DNA of 64,000 nt from Pseudomonas mangiferae (GCF_007109405.1 NZ_VJOY01000014.1:1-64000), one strand, 5' to 3'; numbered from the stretch's first letter, positions 8,488 to 17,412 are shown. The notes: generated by a model not told the origin, from the letters alone. Numbers and translations: made by a program.

Positions 8488-9263
8488 TCAAGGCCCCCGG
8501 GGAAATCCAATTGATGGCCGAGTCCGGCCGCCTGCTGGCGCAGGTGTTCGGCTATCTCGACCGGATGAGCCTGGCGGGCATGGCCACCCTGGAGATCAAT
8601 GATCGGGTGGAGGCGTTCATCGTCGACGAACTCGGGGCGCGTCCGGCCAGCAAGGGCCAGTACGGCTACGCCTACGCCCTCAATGTCTCCCGCAATCACG
8701 TGGTGTGCCATGGTGTCCCGTCCGCTTCGGTGCGGCTGCAGGATGGCGATATCGTCAACTTCGATATCACGCTGGAAAAGAACGGCTACATCGCCGACTC
8801 CAGCAAGACCTACCTGGTCGGCGAAGTGGCGCCGGAGGCGCGGCGGCTGGTGCAGGTGACCTATGAGGCGTTATGGAAGGGCATCGAGGCGGTGCGTCCG
8901 GGCGCGCGGCTCGGCGACGTGGGTCACGCCATCGAGCGACATGCCCGGCACCATGGCTACTCGGTGGTACGGGACTACTGCGGCCACGGCATCGGCCGCG
9001 AGATGCACGAGCCCCCGCAAGTGCTGCACTGGGGCAAGCCGGGAACCGGCCTGGTGCTGCGCGAAGGCATGGTGTTCACCATCGAGCCGATGATCAACCA
9101 GGGGCGCCACCAGGTCCGAACCGAGGCCGATGGCTGGACCGTGGTCACCTGCGACGGCCAGCTCTCCGCCCAGTTCGAGCACACCGTCGCGGTGACGGGC
9201 GAGGGGGTGCGGGTGCTGACGGTGCGGGGAGAGGAAAGGCTGTCCATGCCTTCGCTGGAATGA
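8484..9263 (+). CDS. map: Type I methionine aminopeptidase (accessory copy, next to ParD-like gene)
   Basis: MetAP removes the initiator methionine from nascent proteins. The 259-residue product begins at ATG 8484 inside the preceding stop (ATGA overlap). All catalytic positions are visible: His76 (VVCHGVPS), metal ligands Asp94 (VNFDITLEK) and Asp105 (GYIADSSK), His168 (CGHGIGREMHEPP), Glu201 (FTIEPM) and Glu232 (SAQFEHTVAVT). It should therefore be an active enzyme. The housekeeping map normally lies near rpsB-tsf; this genomic context suggests an extra copy. The coupling to a ParD-like gene is its notable feature. Confidence 0.93.
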   Translation: MIKAPGEIQLMAESGRLLAQVFGYLDRMSLAGMATLEINDRVEAFIVDELGARPASKGQYGYAYALNVSRNHVVCHGVPSASVRLQDGDIVNFDITLEKNGYIADSSKTYLVGEVAPEARRLVQVTYEALWKGIEAVRPGARLGDVGHAIERHARHHGYSVVRDYCGHGIGREMHEPPQVLHWGKPGTGLVLREGMVFTIEPMINQGRHQVRTEADGWTVVTCDGQLSAQFEHTVAVTGEGVRVLTVRGEERLSMPSLE

Positions 9264-9536
9264 CGCGTGTGCCTGGCAAAAAGATCCTGGGTAAGTAGTG
9301 GTAAGTGGGCTCAGGCACTTTTTTGTTTTTTTCCATGAATGAATGCCTATCGACAGTGACGAAATTGATGCAATGAATTCCGTTGCATGACGACAGGCGG
9401 TTGCGTGCCGTCAGGCAAGTTACTCTGACGGGAAAGCGCATTGTCTTCATTTTCAGGATTGCTTTATGTCGACGTTGTGGCTCATCGCCCAGGATCATCT
9501 TTAGGCATCTTCGTTATTTCATTGATTTCCTTGCCA
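9264..9536. other. AT-rich intergenic gap between convergent genes
   Basis: These 273 bases are clearly richer in A and T than the surroundings (long T runs at about 9318-9332). I see no gene, and no hairpin strong enough to call a terminator. Confidence 0.4.
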
Positions 9537-10037
9537 TCACTCGATGGCTTCGAACGCCTCATGGTAGTGCACTGTTCCTTTGGGCGGCTCGCCGAAGAAC
9601 GCCTGCGCCTGGAAGTAGGCGGGAGGCACTCCTGGAAGTTCTAACGTCGGGTACGCCTTGAAACCGAAGCGTCCATAGTAGCCAGGGTCGCCTAACACGA
9701 CACAGCCGACACCGCCCAGGCGTTGCAATTCGGCGAGAGCCGCGTGCATCAATTTCGAGCCGATCCCCCGACCTTGATGTTCTGGCCATACGGAAATCGG
9801 ACCGAGCCCGAACCAGCCGGTCGAGCCCGATGAAATTCGTACTGGAGAAATGGCGACATGGCCGAATACCTTGCCGTTTTCCACCGCCACCATGGAAACG
9901 GTGAGGTGCTTGCTGCGACGCAGTGAACTGACGATGAATTGCTCCGTGTGGCTCGAATGCGCTTCATGTTCGAAGGCCGCTTTGGTCAGTTGCGTGATCA
10001 TGTCGATGTCTTCGGTTCGTTCATGGCGGATTATCAT
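9537..10037 (-). CDS. GNAT family N-acetyltransferase (YhbS-like)
   Basis: The 166-residue product starts at ATG 10035-10037, with GGAG 9 bases upstream; longer in-frame starts at 10052 and 10130 have weaker sites. It is a single GNAT domain. The acetyl-CoA binding loop is WPEHQGRGIGSKLM (Q/R-x-x-G-x-G/A), preceded by WFGLGPISV and followed by VVLGDPGYYGRFGFKA, the characteristic YhbS/PA-type segment. It probably acetylates a small molecule or protein. It is converged upon by map and has the MITE-like repeat behind its promoter. The substrate is unknown. Confidence 0.85.
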   Translation of the reverse strand: MIIRHERTEDIDMITQLTKAAFEHEAHSSHTEQFIVSSLRRSKHLTVSMVAVENGKVFGHVAISPVRISSGSTGWFGLGPISVWPEHQGRGIGSKLMHAALAELQRLGGVGCVVLGDPGYYGRFGFKAYPTLELPGVPPAYFQAQAFFGEPPKGTVHYHEAFEAIE

Positions 10038-10213
10038 GCGGCTTCGCTCCATGGCTTGGTAAGTGATGTAGCCCCGTTCATGGGGCCTAGGTGAATCCCG
10101 GGTATTCCGCTCTTGTGAGTTAAAAGTCACTCAAGGGCGGACGTGCAGGAAGCGCTCAGTGACCCGGTGCACGAACACAATCCTTGAAGGAATAAGCGGG
10201 TGGTGAAGCGCTA
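10038..10213. other. Upstream region of the acetyltransferase gene
   Basis: This non-coding stretch lies between the acetyltransferase start and the MITE-like repeat. I see no gene in it. Confidence 0.35.
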
Positions 10214-10353
10214 GGTTCTATACGAAAAGTGCCTGCGCTCGGTGATGCTGCGTTAAAGACAGGCTCAAAGTGCTCAGTTACAGCACGTAAACTCCGCTTC
10301 TTCGCCTGTTTTGCCTTTCCTGACCTTCGCTCGACGACGTTTCGTACAGAACC
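10214..10353. mobile_element. MITE-like element, copy 1 (140 bp)
   Basis: The element begins GGTTCTATACGAAA and ends TTTCGTACAGAACC, terminal inverted repeats matching at 13 of 14 positions. It is flanked on both sides by TA, a possible target duplication. A second 140-base copy lies at 30099-30238 in the same orientation and is about 90 percent identical by eye. It is too short to encode a transposase. The last base of this copy is the last base of the stop codon of the minus-strand MerR-methyltransferase gene. Confidence 0.85.
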
Positions 10354-11528
10354 TAAATCGAGTTCTTTTGAAGTATGAAGAATTGATAGCCGTACTCACC
10401 TAGATGGTGCCGATGGATGTACAGCTCTTTCTGGAGATCCACGAGCGCATTCGAAGAAAACTCTTTCGGAGAAAGTTCTTCGATCCGCTGCTCCAGGGGC
10501 GCCAGATAGTGAGTCCACGCCTGCCGGCTCAGCGGAAAACTGTGCAGTAATCGATATCCCCGTTGTTCGATGGCTGCCGAGCGAGCGCTCGTCGTTTGCA
10601 TGTCCGGGTAGTTCTCGCGCCAGAACTCCAAGGCTGCCTGCGAGGGTTCGCCAGAGAACCACACCAAGTCGCTGACCACGAGAAACCCCTGTTGCCTGAT
10701 AAAGGGCTTCCAGCGTTCCAAGGCCTTTTCAAAGCCCATGATGTAGGCGCTACCCTCCGCCCAGAGTGCGTCGAACTGCCGCTCGGCGAATGGCAGTTCG
10801 GTCATGCTCGCGCAGATCAGCCTGATCTGCTGATACCGGGGGTTATCACGCAGTTTTTTTCGCAGACAGGCGAGGCTGTACTCATCGTTATCCAGCGCGG
10901 TAACGCACCCCTGGATGTGCTCCGCTAGAAGCAGTGCGCTGGCGCCCCTGCCACAGCCGATGTCCAGCACCGTGCGGGGTACCGTGGGCAACAGGTGCAG
11001 CGCTTGCACGGTATCGTCAGCGGACCCCGGTCCCAGGCGATCCAGTCCATGGACTATGCGTTCGAACTCCGCCATGTACCGGTTGTGCTCGTTCATGTCT
11101 TTCGACAGCCACCTCAAGCGCAACGCTTGTTTTTCACTGAAGCCCTGCTTGAGCAACCAGGCCAGATGCGCGCCGGGCGCCTGAGTCTCCAGGGTCTGGT
11201 GCCATTCCCGCATGGGCGCCATTCCCAGCATGGCGGCGAGCAGGTCCCGGGATTGCTGTTTTTCGGCAATTTCCCGTTCCAGAGTCCTCAGGCGTTCCAG
11301 CAGCAACGACCGGTCGATGCGTGTTTTCAAGCAAGCCAGGCACTCTTTGAGGCTCAGGCCGCCCGCTTGAAGCTGCTGCAGCACTTTCAGTTGCTGAAGA
11401 TCATGGTCGGAATACATGCGATAGCCGTTAGGCTGTCGCCGCGATTCGATCAGCCCTTGTTTTTCGTAATAGAGCAGCGTGCTGCGGCTCAAGCCCACCT
11501 TCGCTGCCAGTTCGGAGATGCGATACAT
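10353..11528 (-). CDS. MerR-type regulator fused to a SAM-dependent methyltransferase
   Basis: The start is ATG 11526-11528, with GGGGAAA just upstream; an upstream in-frame start at 11648 would add 40 unlike residues. The product is 391 residues. Residues 1-70 are a MerR winged helix (MYRISELAAKVGLSRSTLLYYEKQGLI, then NGYRMYSDHDLQQLKVLQQL), followed by a coiled linker to about 110. A class I methyltransferase occupies about residues 170-330, with motif I as VLDIGCGRGASALLL and an acidic LDNDE motif II. MerR proteins sense small molecules and activate divergent or own promoters. The fusion suggests the catalytic domain senses or modifies the inducer. GC content is lower than the backbone genes, suggesting transfer. 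The effector is unknown. Confidence 0.85.
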   Translation of the reverse strand: MYRISELAAKVGLSRSTLLYYEKQGLIESRRQPNGYRMYSDHDLQQLKVLQQLQAGGLSLKECLACLKTRIDRSLLLERLRTLEREIAEKQQSRDLLAAMLGMAPMREWHQTLETQAPGAHLAWLLKQGFSEKQALRLRWLSKDMNEHNRYMAEFERIVHGLDRLGPGSADDTVQALHLLPTVPRTVLDIGCGRGASALLLAEHIQGCVTALDNDEYSLACLRKKLRDNPRYQQIRLICASMTELPFAERQFDALWAEGSAYIMGFEKALERWKPFIRQQGFLVVSDLVWFSGEPSQAALEFWRENYPDMQTTSARSAAIEQRGYRLLHSFPLSRQAWTHYLAPLEQRIEELSPKEFSSNALVDLQKELYIHRHHLGEYGYQFFILQKNSI

Positions 11529-11772
11529 AAGCTTTCCCCTGATGCCGTGGCCTACGACCCTAAACCATGAAGTTATAGACAGGTAAAGCGGCGTGTTTCG
11601 GTGGAGGGCACGGTCATCGTGGGCGAATACATGGACTCGCGCTGCCAAGCGACGAGCCGTCTTCGACGGCGACTTCGGTCGATTCAGTCAGCCCGGGCCA
11701 GGGCTGTTCGTACGCTATGCGCGTTGGGCTGCCTGGGTGCACCCCGATATACGGATCTTCATGCCTCCTGGG

Positions 11773-12165
11773 CTATGGCTCGAATCGCCCGGTCCCTTGC
11801 CGGTCCTCCTCGTACCGCCGGGCCAGGGGGAACGGTGGCAGCCAGCGTTCCCGTCGGACCGTCCACAGTTCGTAGGTGGGTTGCAACTGGTCGATGGCGT
11901 CCAGGCTGCCGAGGCTGACTTCGATTTCGTCCGCGCTGCGGGAGAAGACGGAGGAACCGCAGCGGGGGCAGAAGTGGCGGCCGGCGTAGGCGCGGGTTTC
12001 GCCCTCCAGGGTCACGGCGTGTTCAGGAAAGATCGCGGAGGCATGGAAGAGCGCCCCGTGGTGCTTGCGGCAATCCAGGCAGTGGCACAGGCCGACCCGG
12101 TAGGGCTGACCCGACGCCACGATGCGCACGTCGCCGCATAGGCAACCGCCGGTGAATCGGTCCAT
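11773..12165 (-). CDS. GFA family (glutathione-dependent formaldehyde-activating enzyme-like) protein
   Basis: The 130-residue protein has the zinc-binding cysteines of the GFA fold: GGCLCG at residues 7-12, CHCLDCRK at about 27-34 and CPRCGS at about 66-71, plus the HHGALFHASA segment. Most GFA members are of unknown function; true glutathione-formaldehyde activity is shown for few. The start is ATG 12163-12165. It lies alone between the MerR fusion and the MocR gene, all on the minus strand but with gaps of more than 180 bases, so it is probably transcribed on its own. Confidence 0.85.
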   Translation of the reverse strand: MDRFTGGCLCGDVRIVASGQPYRVGLCHCLDCRKHHGALFHASAIFPEHAVTLEGETRAYAGRHFCPRCGSSVFSRSADEIEVSLGSLDAIDQLQPTYELWTVRRERWLPPFPLARRYEEDRQGTGRFEP

Positions 12166-12352
12166 TGCATCGACTCCTCTGAAGGCACGCGATCGAGTCG
12201 CGGAGGCCGTTTCGTCAATCGGTCTTCGGCGAAGACAGCCACCCGACCCCGTATGGAGAAGGTGACAGCCGCGGGAGCGCGCTATCCCGGTAAGCGCTGT
12301 CTTTCTGTCCTTGCTCGCCCGACCCCTGTTTCGTACAGGCTCGCCAGCCTCT

Positions 12353-13750
12353 CTAGCCCGACGCGCTCCTGTCCCGTGTGATCTGCCGGATGCTTTCGCT
12401 GAACAGCGGGTCGTTCAGGTAGGCCACGTTGAGGCGCGTCCAGGGCGCGGCTTCCTTCGGTCGGGTGGAAAAGATCGCGCCTGGCGCCAGCATCACGCCC
12501 CGGGCCAGGCACTGGCGGGTGAGCAGGTTGGCGTCGTCGATGCCGGGGAAGCGCGCCCACAGGTAGAGGCTCTGCTCCGGTCGGCAGAACACCTCCGCGC
12601 CCAGCTCGTCCAGCAGGCGCAGGCCGTCGGCCGTGGCCTGGCGCAGGCGGTCCTGCAACCGGGCGAGGTGCCGCAGGAAGTGGCCTTCGCCGAGGATCAC
12701 TTCGACGGTGCGCTCGCTGTACTCGGCCCCGCTGTTGTGCAGCACCATCTTGATATCCGCCAGCTCCTCGATGCGCTGCTTGCTGCCAGCGATGAACCCG
12801 ACCCGCAGGGCGGCGGACACCGACTTGGAGAAGCTGCCCACATAGAGGGTGCGCTGCAGCTGGTCCAGGGCGCTGAGCTTGATGGACGAGCTGGGTTTGA
12901 AGTCCGCCATGGCGTCGTTCTCTACCAGCAGCAGGTCGTGGGCCTCGGCGATTCGCAGCAGCTGGTGGGCCTTGGCGGGGGAGAGGTCGGAGCCCGTGGG
13001 GTTGTGGCCGATGGACTGGAGGAAGAACAGCTTCGGCTTGTGGGCCTTGATCAGGCGTTCCAGCACGTCGAGGTTGGGGCCGTCCGGCTCCCGCGGCACG
13101 CCGAGCATGCGTGCGCCCTGCAGCTGGAGCTTGCCGAACAGCGGGTAGTAGCCGGGGTCCTCCACCAGCACCGGGTCGCCCGGCGGCACGTAGCGGCGGA
13201 TGACCAGGTCCATGCCGTGGTTGGCGCCCAGGGTGGTGACCAACTGCCGTGGCGACAGCGGGATGCTGTAGTCGGCGAGTTTCTGCACCAGCCGGGTCCG
13301 CAGGCCGGGGTTGCCCAGGCGCGTCCCGTAGCGGAACAGGGTGGTCACGCCGGCCCGCACCACCTGGCGGTGGAACTTGTCCAGGCGCATGTCCATCAGC
13401 CACTCCACCGGCGGGAAGCCTTCCCCCAGGTGGGAGTGGCCGGGGTCGCGGACGAACTGCTGGCGCATCATCCAGATGGTGTCCAGGGCCCGGTTGTAGG
13501 GCTGGCTTTCCTCTTCCTCCACCGGCGCGGCGATCTGCTTGATGACGAAGAAGCCCTGGCCGTGGCGCGCCTCCACCAGGCCCTTGGCGGCCAGGCTTTC
13601 ATAGGCGGTGATGACGGTGTTCTTCGAGTGGCCGTGCAGGCGGATGTATTCCCGCAGGGAGGGCAGTTTGTCGCCGGCCTTGAGGGCGCCGTCGGTGATC
13701 TGCTGGGCGATGGCGGCAGCGACCTGCTGGGCGAGTGTCTGGCGAGCCAT
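12353..13750 (-). CDS. MocR-type (GntR plus aminotransferase) transcriptional regulator, divergent from the mva genes
   Basis: The 465-residue product starts at ATG 13748-13750. Residues 1-75 are a GntR winged helix (LAQQVAAAIAQQITDGALKAGDKLPSLREY, then HGHSKNTVITAYESLAAKG). The remainder is a fold type I aminotransferase domain: HNPTG near residue 245, then the PLP-lysine region YVGSFSKSVSAALRVGF with Lys after SFS. MocR proteins bind PLP and usually control an adjacent, often divergent, catabolic operon. Here that is mvaA-mvaB and the genes after it, so I infer it is their regulator. This differs from a simple LysR arrangement. No ribosome site is obvious. Confidence 0.88.
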   Translation of the reverse strand: MARQTLAQQVAAAIAQQITDGALKAGDKLPSLREYIRLHGHSKNTVITAYESLAAKGLVEARHGQGFFVIKQIAAPVEEEESQPYNRALDTIWMMRQQFVRDPGHSHLGEGFPPVEWLMDMRLDKFHRQVVRAGVTTLFRYGTRLGNPGLRTRLVQKLADYSIPLSPRQLVTTLGANHGMDLVIRRYVPPGDPVLVEDPGYYPLFGKLQLQGARMLGVPREPDGPNLDVLERLIKAHKPKLFFLQSIGHNPTGSDLSPAKAHQLLRIAEAHDLLLVENDAMADFKPSSSIKLSALDQLQRTLYVGSFSKSVSAALRVGFIAGSKQRIEELADIKMVLHNSGAEYSERTVEVILGEGHFLRHLARLQDRLRQATADGLRLLDELGAEVFCRPEQSLYLWARFPGIDDANLLTRQCLARGVMLAPGAIFSTRPKEAAPWTRLNVAYLNDPLFSESIRQITRDRSASG

Positions 13751-13767
13751 GGGAAGGGTCCGGGTGG

Positions 13768-13839
13768 GTACAGGTGGGGGTAGTGTCTGGCGAAACTGTA
13801 CCTTCTTTAAGGGATACAGATGCGGCAATTTGTCGCCAG
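13768..13839. promoter_or_regulatory. Divergent regulatory region with nested inverted repeats
   Basis: Between the MocR gene and mvaA lie CTGTA (13796-13800) paired with TACAG (13815-13819), an additional GTACAG (13768-13773), and an outer pair CTGGCGA (13787-13793) with TCGCCAG (13833-13839). Repeats of this size and symmetry are typical of MocR operators. I could not fix the -35/-10 boxes. Confidence 0.5.
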
Positions 13840-13873
13840 CCAATAACAAACGACTCTTTCAAGGAGCGCCCCC

Positions 13874-15160
13874 ATGCCGGTCGATTCACGTTTGCCCAAC
13901 TTCCGCAGCTTGGCTCCCGCCCAGCGGCTCGAACACCTCCAGCAACTCCTGGGCCTCGGCGCCGAGGACGTAGGCCTGCTGCAGGATGCCGGCGCGCTGC
14001 CCCTGGAGGTGGCCGACGGCATGATCGAGAACGTGGTCGGCACCTTCGAGCTGCCCTACGCCATCGCCAGCAACTTCCGCATCAATGGCCGCGACGTGCT
14101 GATCCCCATGGTGGTGGAGGAGCCGTCGGTGGTGGCCGCGGCGTCCTTCATGGCCAAGCTGACCCGGCCGGCGGGCGGTTTCATCACGTCCAGCAGCGAG
14201 CCGCTGATGCGTGCCCAGGTGCAGATCATCGGCCTGAGCGATCCCTTCAATGCGCGCCTGAGCCTGCTGCGCGCCAAGGAGGAGATCATCGCCCTGGCCA
14301 ACAGCAAGGACCAGGTGCTGAACAAGCTGGGCGGCGGCTGCCGCGACCTGGAGGTGCACACCTTCGCTGACAGCCCGCGCGGGCCGATGCTGGTGGCCCA
14401 CCTGATCGTCGACGTGCGCGACGCCATGGGCGCCAACACCGTGAACACCATGGCCGAGACGGTGGCCCCGCTGATGGAGCGGCTCACCGGCGGCGAGGTG
14501 CGCCTGCGCATCCTGTCCAACCTGGCCGACCTGCGCCTGGCCCGCGCCCAGCTGCGCATCGCGCCCGAGGACCTGGACACCCCGCAGTACAGCGGCACCC
14601 GGATCATCGAGGGGGTGATCGACGCCTACACCTTCGCCGCCATCGACCCCTACCGCGCGGCGACCCACAACAAAGGGATCATGAACGGCATCGACCCCCT
14701 GGTGGTGGCCACCGGCAACGACTGGCGCGCGGTGGAGGCGGGGGCTCATGCCTACGCCTGCCGCAGCGGTCACTACGGTTCTCTGACCACCTGGGAGAAG
14801 GATGGCGAGGGCCACCTGGTGGGCACCCTGGAAATGCCGATGCCCCTGGGCCTGGTGGGCGGTGCCACCAAGACCCATCCCCTGGCCCAGCTGTCCCTGC
14901 GGATTCTCGGCGTGAAGTCGGCCCAGGAACTGGCGGAAATCGCCGTGGCCGTCGGCCTCGCGCAGAACCTGGGCGCGTTGCGCGCCCTGGCCACCGAAGG
15001 TATCCAACGCGGCCACATGGCGCTGCACGCGCGCAACGTCGCGCTGTCGGCCGGTGCCCGCGGCGACGAGGTGGACTGGCTGGTCAAGCGCATGGTGGAG
15101 ACCCGGGACGTGCGGGCCGACCGCGCCGAGGCCCTGCTGCGCGAAAAGCGCGGGCAGTGA
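13874..15160 (+). CDS. mvaA: Class II (degradative) 3-hydroxy-3-methylglutaryl-CoA reductase
   Basis: This enzyme oxidises mevalonate with CoA and two NAD+ to HMG-CoA, the first step of mevalonate catabolism in the cytoplasm. At 428 residues it has exactly the length of the Pseudomonas mevalonii enzyme, and I recognise very high similarity to it throughout. The catalytic residues fall on the same numbers: Glu83 (MVVEEPSVV), Lys267 (THNKGIMNG), Asp283 (ATGNDWRAV) and His381 ([11 protein letters not shown]). AAGGAG lies 7 bases upstream of the ATG. It is first gene of a seven-gene same-strand run and is divergent from a MocR regulator. Confidence 0.97.
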   Translation: MPVDSRLPNFRSLAPAQRLEHLQQLLGLGAEDVGLLQDAGALPLEVADGMIENVVGTFELPYAIASNFRINGRDVLIPMVVEEPSVVAAASFMAKLTRPAGGFITSSSEPLMRAQVQIIGLSDPFNARLSLLRAKEEIIALANSKDQVLNKLGGGCRDLEVHTFADSPRGPMLVAHLIVDVRDAMGANTVNTMAETVAPLMERLTGGEVRLRILSNLADLRLARAQLRIAPEDLDTPQYSGTRIIEGVIDAYTFAAIDPYRAATHNKGIMNGIDPLVVATGNDWRAVEAGAHAYACRSGHYGSLTTWEKDGEGHLVGTLEMPMPLGLVGGATKTHPLAQLSLRILGVKSAQELAEIAVAVGLAQNLGALRALATEGIQRGHMALHARNVALSAGARGDEVDWLVKRMVETRDVRADRAEALLREKRGQ

Positions 15161-15162
15161 CC

Positions 15163-16071
15163 ATGGACGCCGTCAGGCTGGTGGAGGTGGGCGCGCGGGA
15201 CGGCTTGCAGAACGAGCCCCGCAGCTTGCCGGTGGCGACCCGCGTGGCGCTGGTGGAACGCCTGGTGGAGGCGGGGCTGCGCACCCTGGAGGTGGGGGCA
15301 TTCGTCTCGCCGCGCTGGGTGCCGCAGATGGCCGGCTCCGACGAGGTGGTCCGCCAGTTGGGGCGGCGGCCGGGGGTGACCTACACGGCCCTGGTGCCGA
15401 ACCTGCAGGGCCTGGAGCGGGCCCTGGCCGTCGGCTGCCAGGAGGTGGCGGTGTTCGCCGCGGCGTCGGAGGCGTTCTCCCAGCGCAACATCAACTGCTC
15501 CATCGCCGAGAGCCTGGAACGGTTCCGGCCGGTGCTGGCCCGCGCCCGGGACGCCGGGGTGAAGGTGCGCGGCTACGTGTCCTGCGTGCTGGGCTGCCCC
15601 TTCAGCGGCGAAGTGCCAGTGGCGGAGGTGGTCCGTGTCACCCGCGCCCTGCATGAGCTGGGCTGCTACGAGGTGAGCCTGGGCGACACCATCGGCCGTG
15701 GCACCCCCGGACATACCCGGGCGCTGCTGGAGGCTTGCGCCACGGAGGTGCCACTGGACGCCCTGGCCGGGCATTTCCACGACACCTACGGCATGGCGGT
15801 GGCCAACGTGCAGGCCGCCCTGGAGGCGGGCGTGCGGGTGTTCGACAGCTCGGTCTCGGGCCTGGGCGGCTGCCCTTATTCGCCGGGCGCCACCGGCAAC
15901 GTGGCCACCGAGGAACTGGTGTACCTGTTCCACGGCCTGGGCCTGTCCACCGGGGTCGACCTGCCGTCCCTGGTGGCCGCCGGGGCGTTTGTCGACCAGG
16001 CGCTCCAGCGCCCCACCGGGTCCCGGGTCGCCCGCGCCATGAGCGCACGGGCGGGTCGCGAAGCCGCCTGA
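15163..16071 (+). CDS. mvaB: Hydroxymethylglutaryl-CoA lyase
   Basis: HMG-CoA lyase splits HMG-CoA into acetyl-CoA and acetoacetate. The 302-residue protein starts at ATG 15163, two bases after the mvaA stop codon. It is a TIM-barrel lyase with substrate/metal residues Arg12-Asp13 (GARDGLQNE), His204 and His206 (GHFHDTYG) and the signature VSGLGGCPYSPGATGN, containing the active-site Cys237. That Cys has the same number as in the P. mevalonii enzyme. Together with mvaA it completes the conversion of mevalonate to central intermediates. Confidence 0.96.
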   Translation: MDAVRLVEVGARDGLQNEPRSLPVATRVALVERLVEAGLRTLEVGAFVSPRWVPQMAGSDEVVRQLGRRPGVTYTALVPNLQGLERALAVGCQEVAVFAAASEAFSQRNINCSIAESLERFRPVLARARDAGVKVRGYVSCVLGCPFSGEVPVAEVVRVTRALHELGCYEVSLGDTIGRGTPGHTRALLEACATEVPLDALAGHFHDTYGMAVANVQAALEAGVRVFDSSVSGLGGCPYSPGATGNVATEELVYLFHGLGLSTGVDLPSLVAAGAFVDQALQRPTGSRVARAMSARAGREAA

Positions 16072-16124
16072 ACCCCATCGCTGCGCGTATAAAGGCTGCG
16101 CCCCATAACAACAAAGGAGAACCC

Positions 16125-17363
16125 ATGAATCTTCTCGCAGACACACTCGCCTCCTTCAGCAAGACCCTGGGCCCGCTCAAGGGCGTGACCATCCTGGACC
16201 TCACCCGGGTGGTGGCGGGGCCCTACTGCGCCATGTTGCTGGCGGACATGGGGGCGACGGTGATCAAGATCGAAAACCCCAACGATCCCGACCTGACCCG
16301 GGAATTCCCGCCCATGAGCCAGGGCGGCGGCGAACCGCGCAGCGGCTTCTTCGCCCAGTACAACCGCAACAAGATGGCGGTGAGCCTCGACCTGAAACAG
16401 CCCGAGGGCAAGGCCACCTTCCTGGAGATGGTGCGCAAGGCGGACATCGTCATCGAGAACTTCCGCCCCGGCGTCATGGACAAGCTGGGCCTGGGCTACG
16501 AGGTGCTCAAGGGGGTTAACCCGGCCCTGGTGTTCACCGCCATCAGCGGCTTCGGCCAGCGCGGGCCCAACGCCTCGCGGCCGGCGTTCGACAGCAGCGC
16601 CCAGGCCAGCGGCGGCCTCTGGTCCATGAACGGCACGGTGGAAGAGCCGATGCGCGTGGGCACCGTCCTCGGCGACCTGGCCGCGGCCCTCTATGCCGCC
16701 ATCGGCACCCTGGGCGCCCTGCGGGAAGCGGAGCGTACCGGCCAGGGCCAACTGGTGGACGTGTCCCAGCAGGACGCCATCGTCTCCCTGACCGAGAACG
16801 CCCTGGTCACCTACACCGAGACCGGCACGGTGGTGAAGCCCGAGGGCAACGGCCACCCGTTCGTGAAGCCGTACGGGCGCTACGCCTGCAAGGATGGCTT
16901 CGTGTTCTTCGGCGCCTACACCGACAAGTTCTGGCGCGAGGCCTGCATCACCTTCGGCGACCTGGAGATGGCCACCGATCCCGAAGTGGATACCATGGCC
17001 AAGCGTTTCGCGCCCGACACCTACCTGCGCAAGGTCAAGCCCACCGTGGAGCGCTGGTGCGCCGCCTACACCAAGGCCGAGCTGGAGGCCATGACCGGCG
17101 ACCGCTTCCCGCTGTCGCCGATCAAGACCATGGACGAGGTGGTGGCCGACCCCCACCTGCGGGAGCGCGACATGGTGGTCTCGGTGGACTACCAGGGCAC
17201 CCGCTTCGACGTCTTCGGCAACCCGGTGAAGCTTTCCGGCGGCACCCTCGAACAGGGCGCCAGCGCCCCGGGGGTCGGCCAGCACAACCCGCAGGTCTAC
17301 CGGGAGTGGCTGGGCCTGGAGCAGGCGGAATACGACGAGCTGGTCCGGCTGGGGGTGATCTGA
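16125..17363 (+). CDS. Family III (CaiB/BaiF) CoA-transferase
   Basis: The start is ATG 16125 with AAAGGAGA 6 bases upstream; the frame is open further upstream but overlaps mvaB. The 412-residue product has the family III landmarks: LDLTRVVAGPYCAMLLADMGATVIK at the N-terminus, NRNKMAVSLDLK, ENFRPGVMDKLG, and the catalytic Asp217 in VDVSQQDAIVS. It moves CoA between two carboxylic acids. In this operon the acceptor is probably an acid one step from HMG-CoA, for example 3-hydroxy-3-methylglutarate or 3-methylglutaconate, or acetoacetate released by MvaB. That is inference. Plain mevalonate catabolism by MvaA/MvaB does not need it. Confidence 0.88.
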   Translation: MNLLADTLASFSKTLGPLKGVTILDLTRVVAGPYCAMLLADMGATVIKIENPNDPDLTREFPPMSQGGGEPRSGFFAQYNRNKMAVSLDLKQPEGKATFLEMVRKADIVIENFRPGVMDKLGLGYEVLKGVNPALVFTAISGFGQRGPNASRPAFDSSAQASGGLWSMNGTVEEPMRVGTVLGDLAAALYAAIGTLGALREAERTGQGQLVDVSQQDAIVSLTENALVTYTETGTVVKPEGNGHPFVKPYGRYACKDGFVFFGAYTDKFWREACITFGDLEMATDPEVDTMAKRFAPDTYLRKVKPTVERWCAAYTKAELEAMTGDRFPLSPIKTMDEVVADPHLRERDMVVSVDYQGTRFDVFGNPVKLSGGTLEQGASAPGVGQHNPQVYREWLGLEQAEYDELVRLGVI

Positions 17364-17412
17364 TGCGCCTGTCGTCCACGCTACGCAACCCGGTCCGGCG
17401 GAGGGCGCGGCC

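Noticed and set aside
12329..12338. TTTCGTACAG, matching the MITE terminal repeat
   Set aside because: Only ten bases match and no second end or internal similarity is present. It sits in a small CCTGT/ACAGG palindrome instead.
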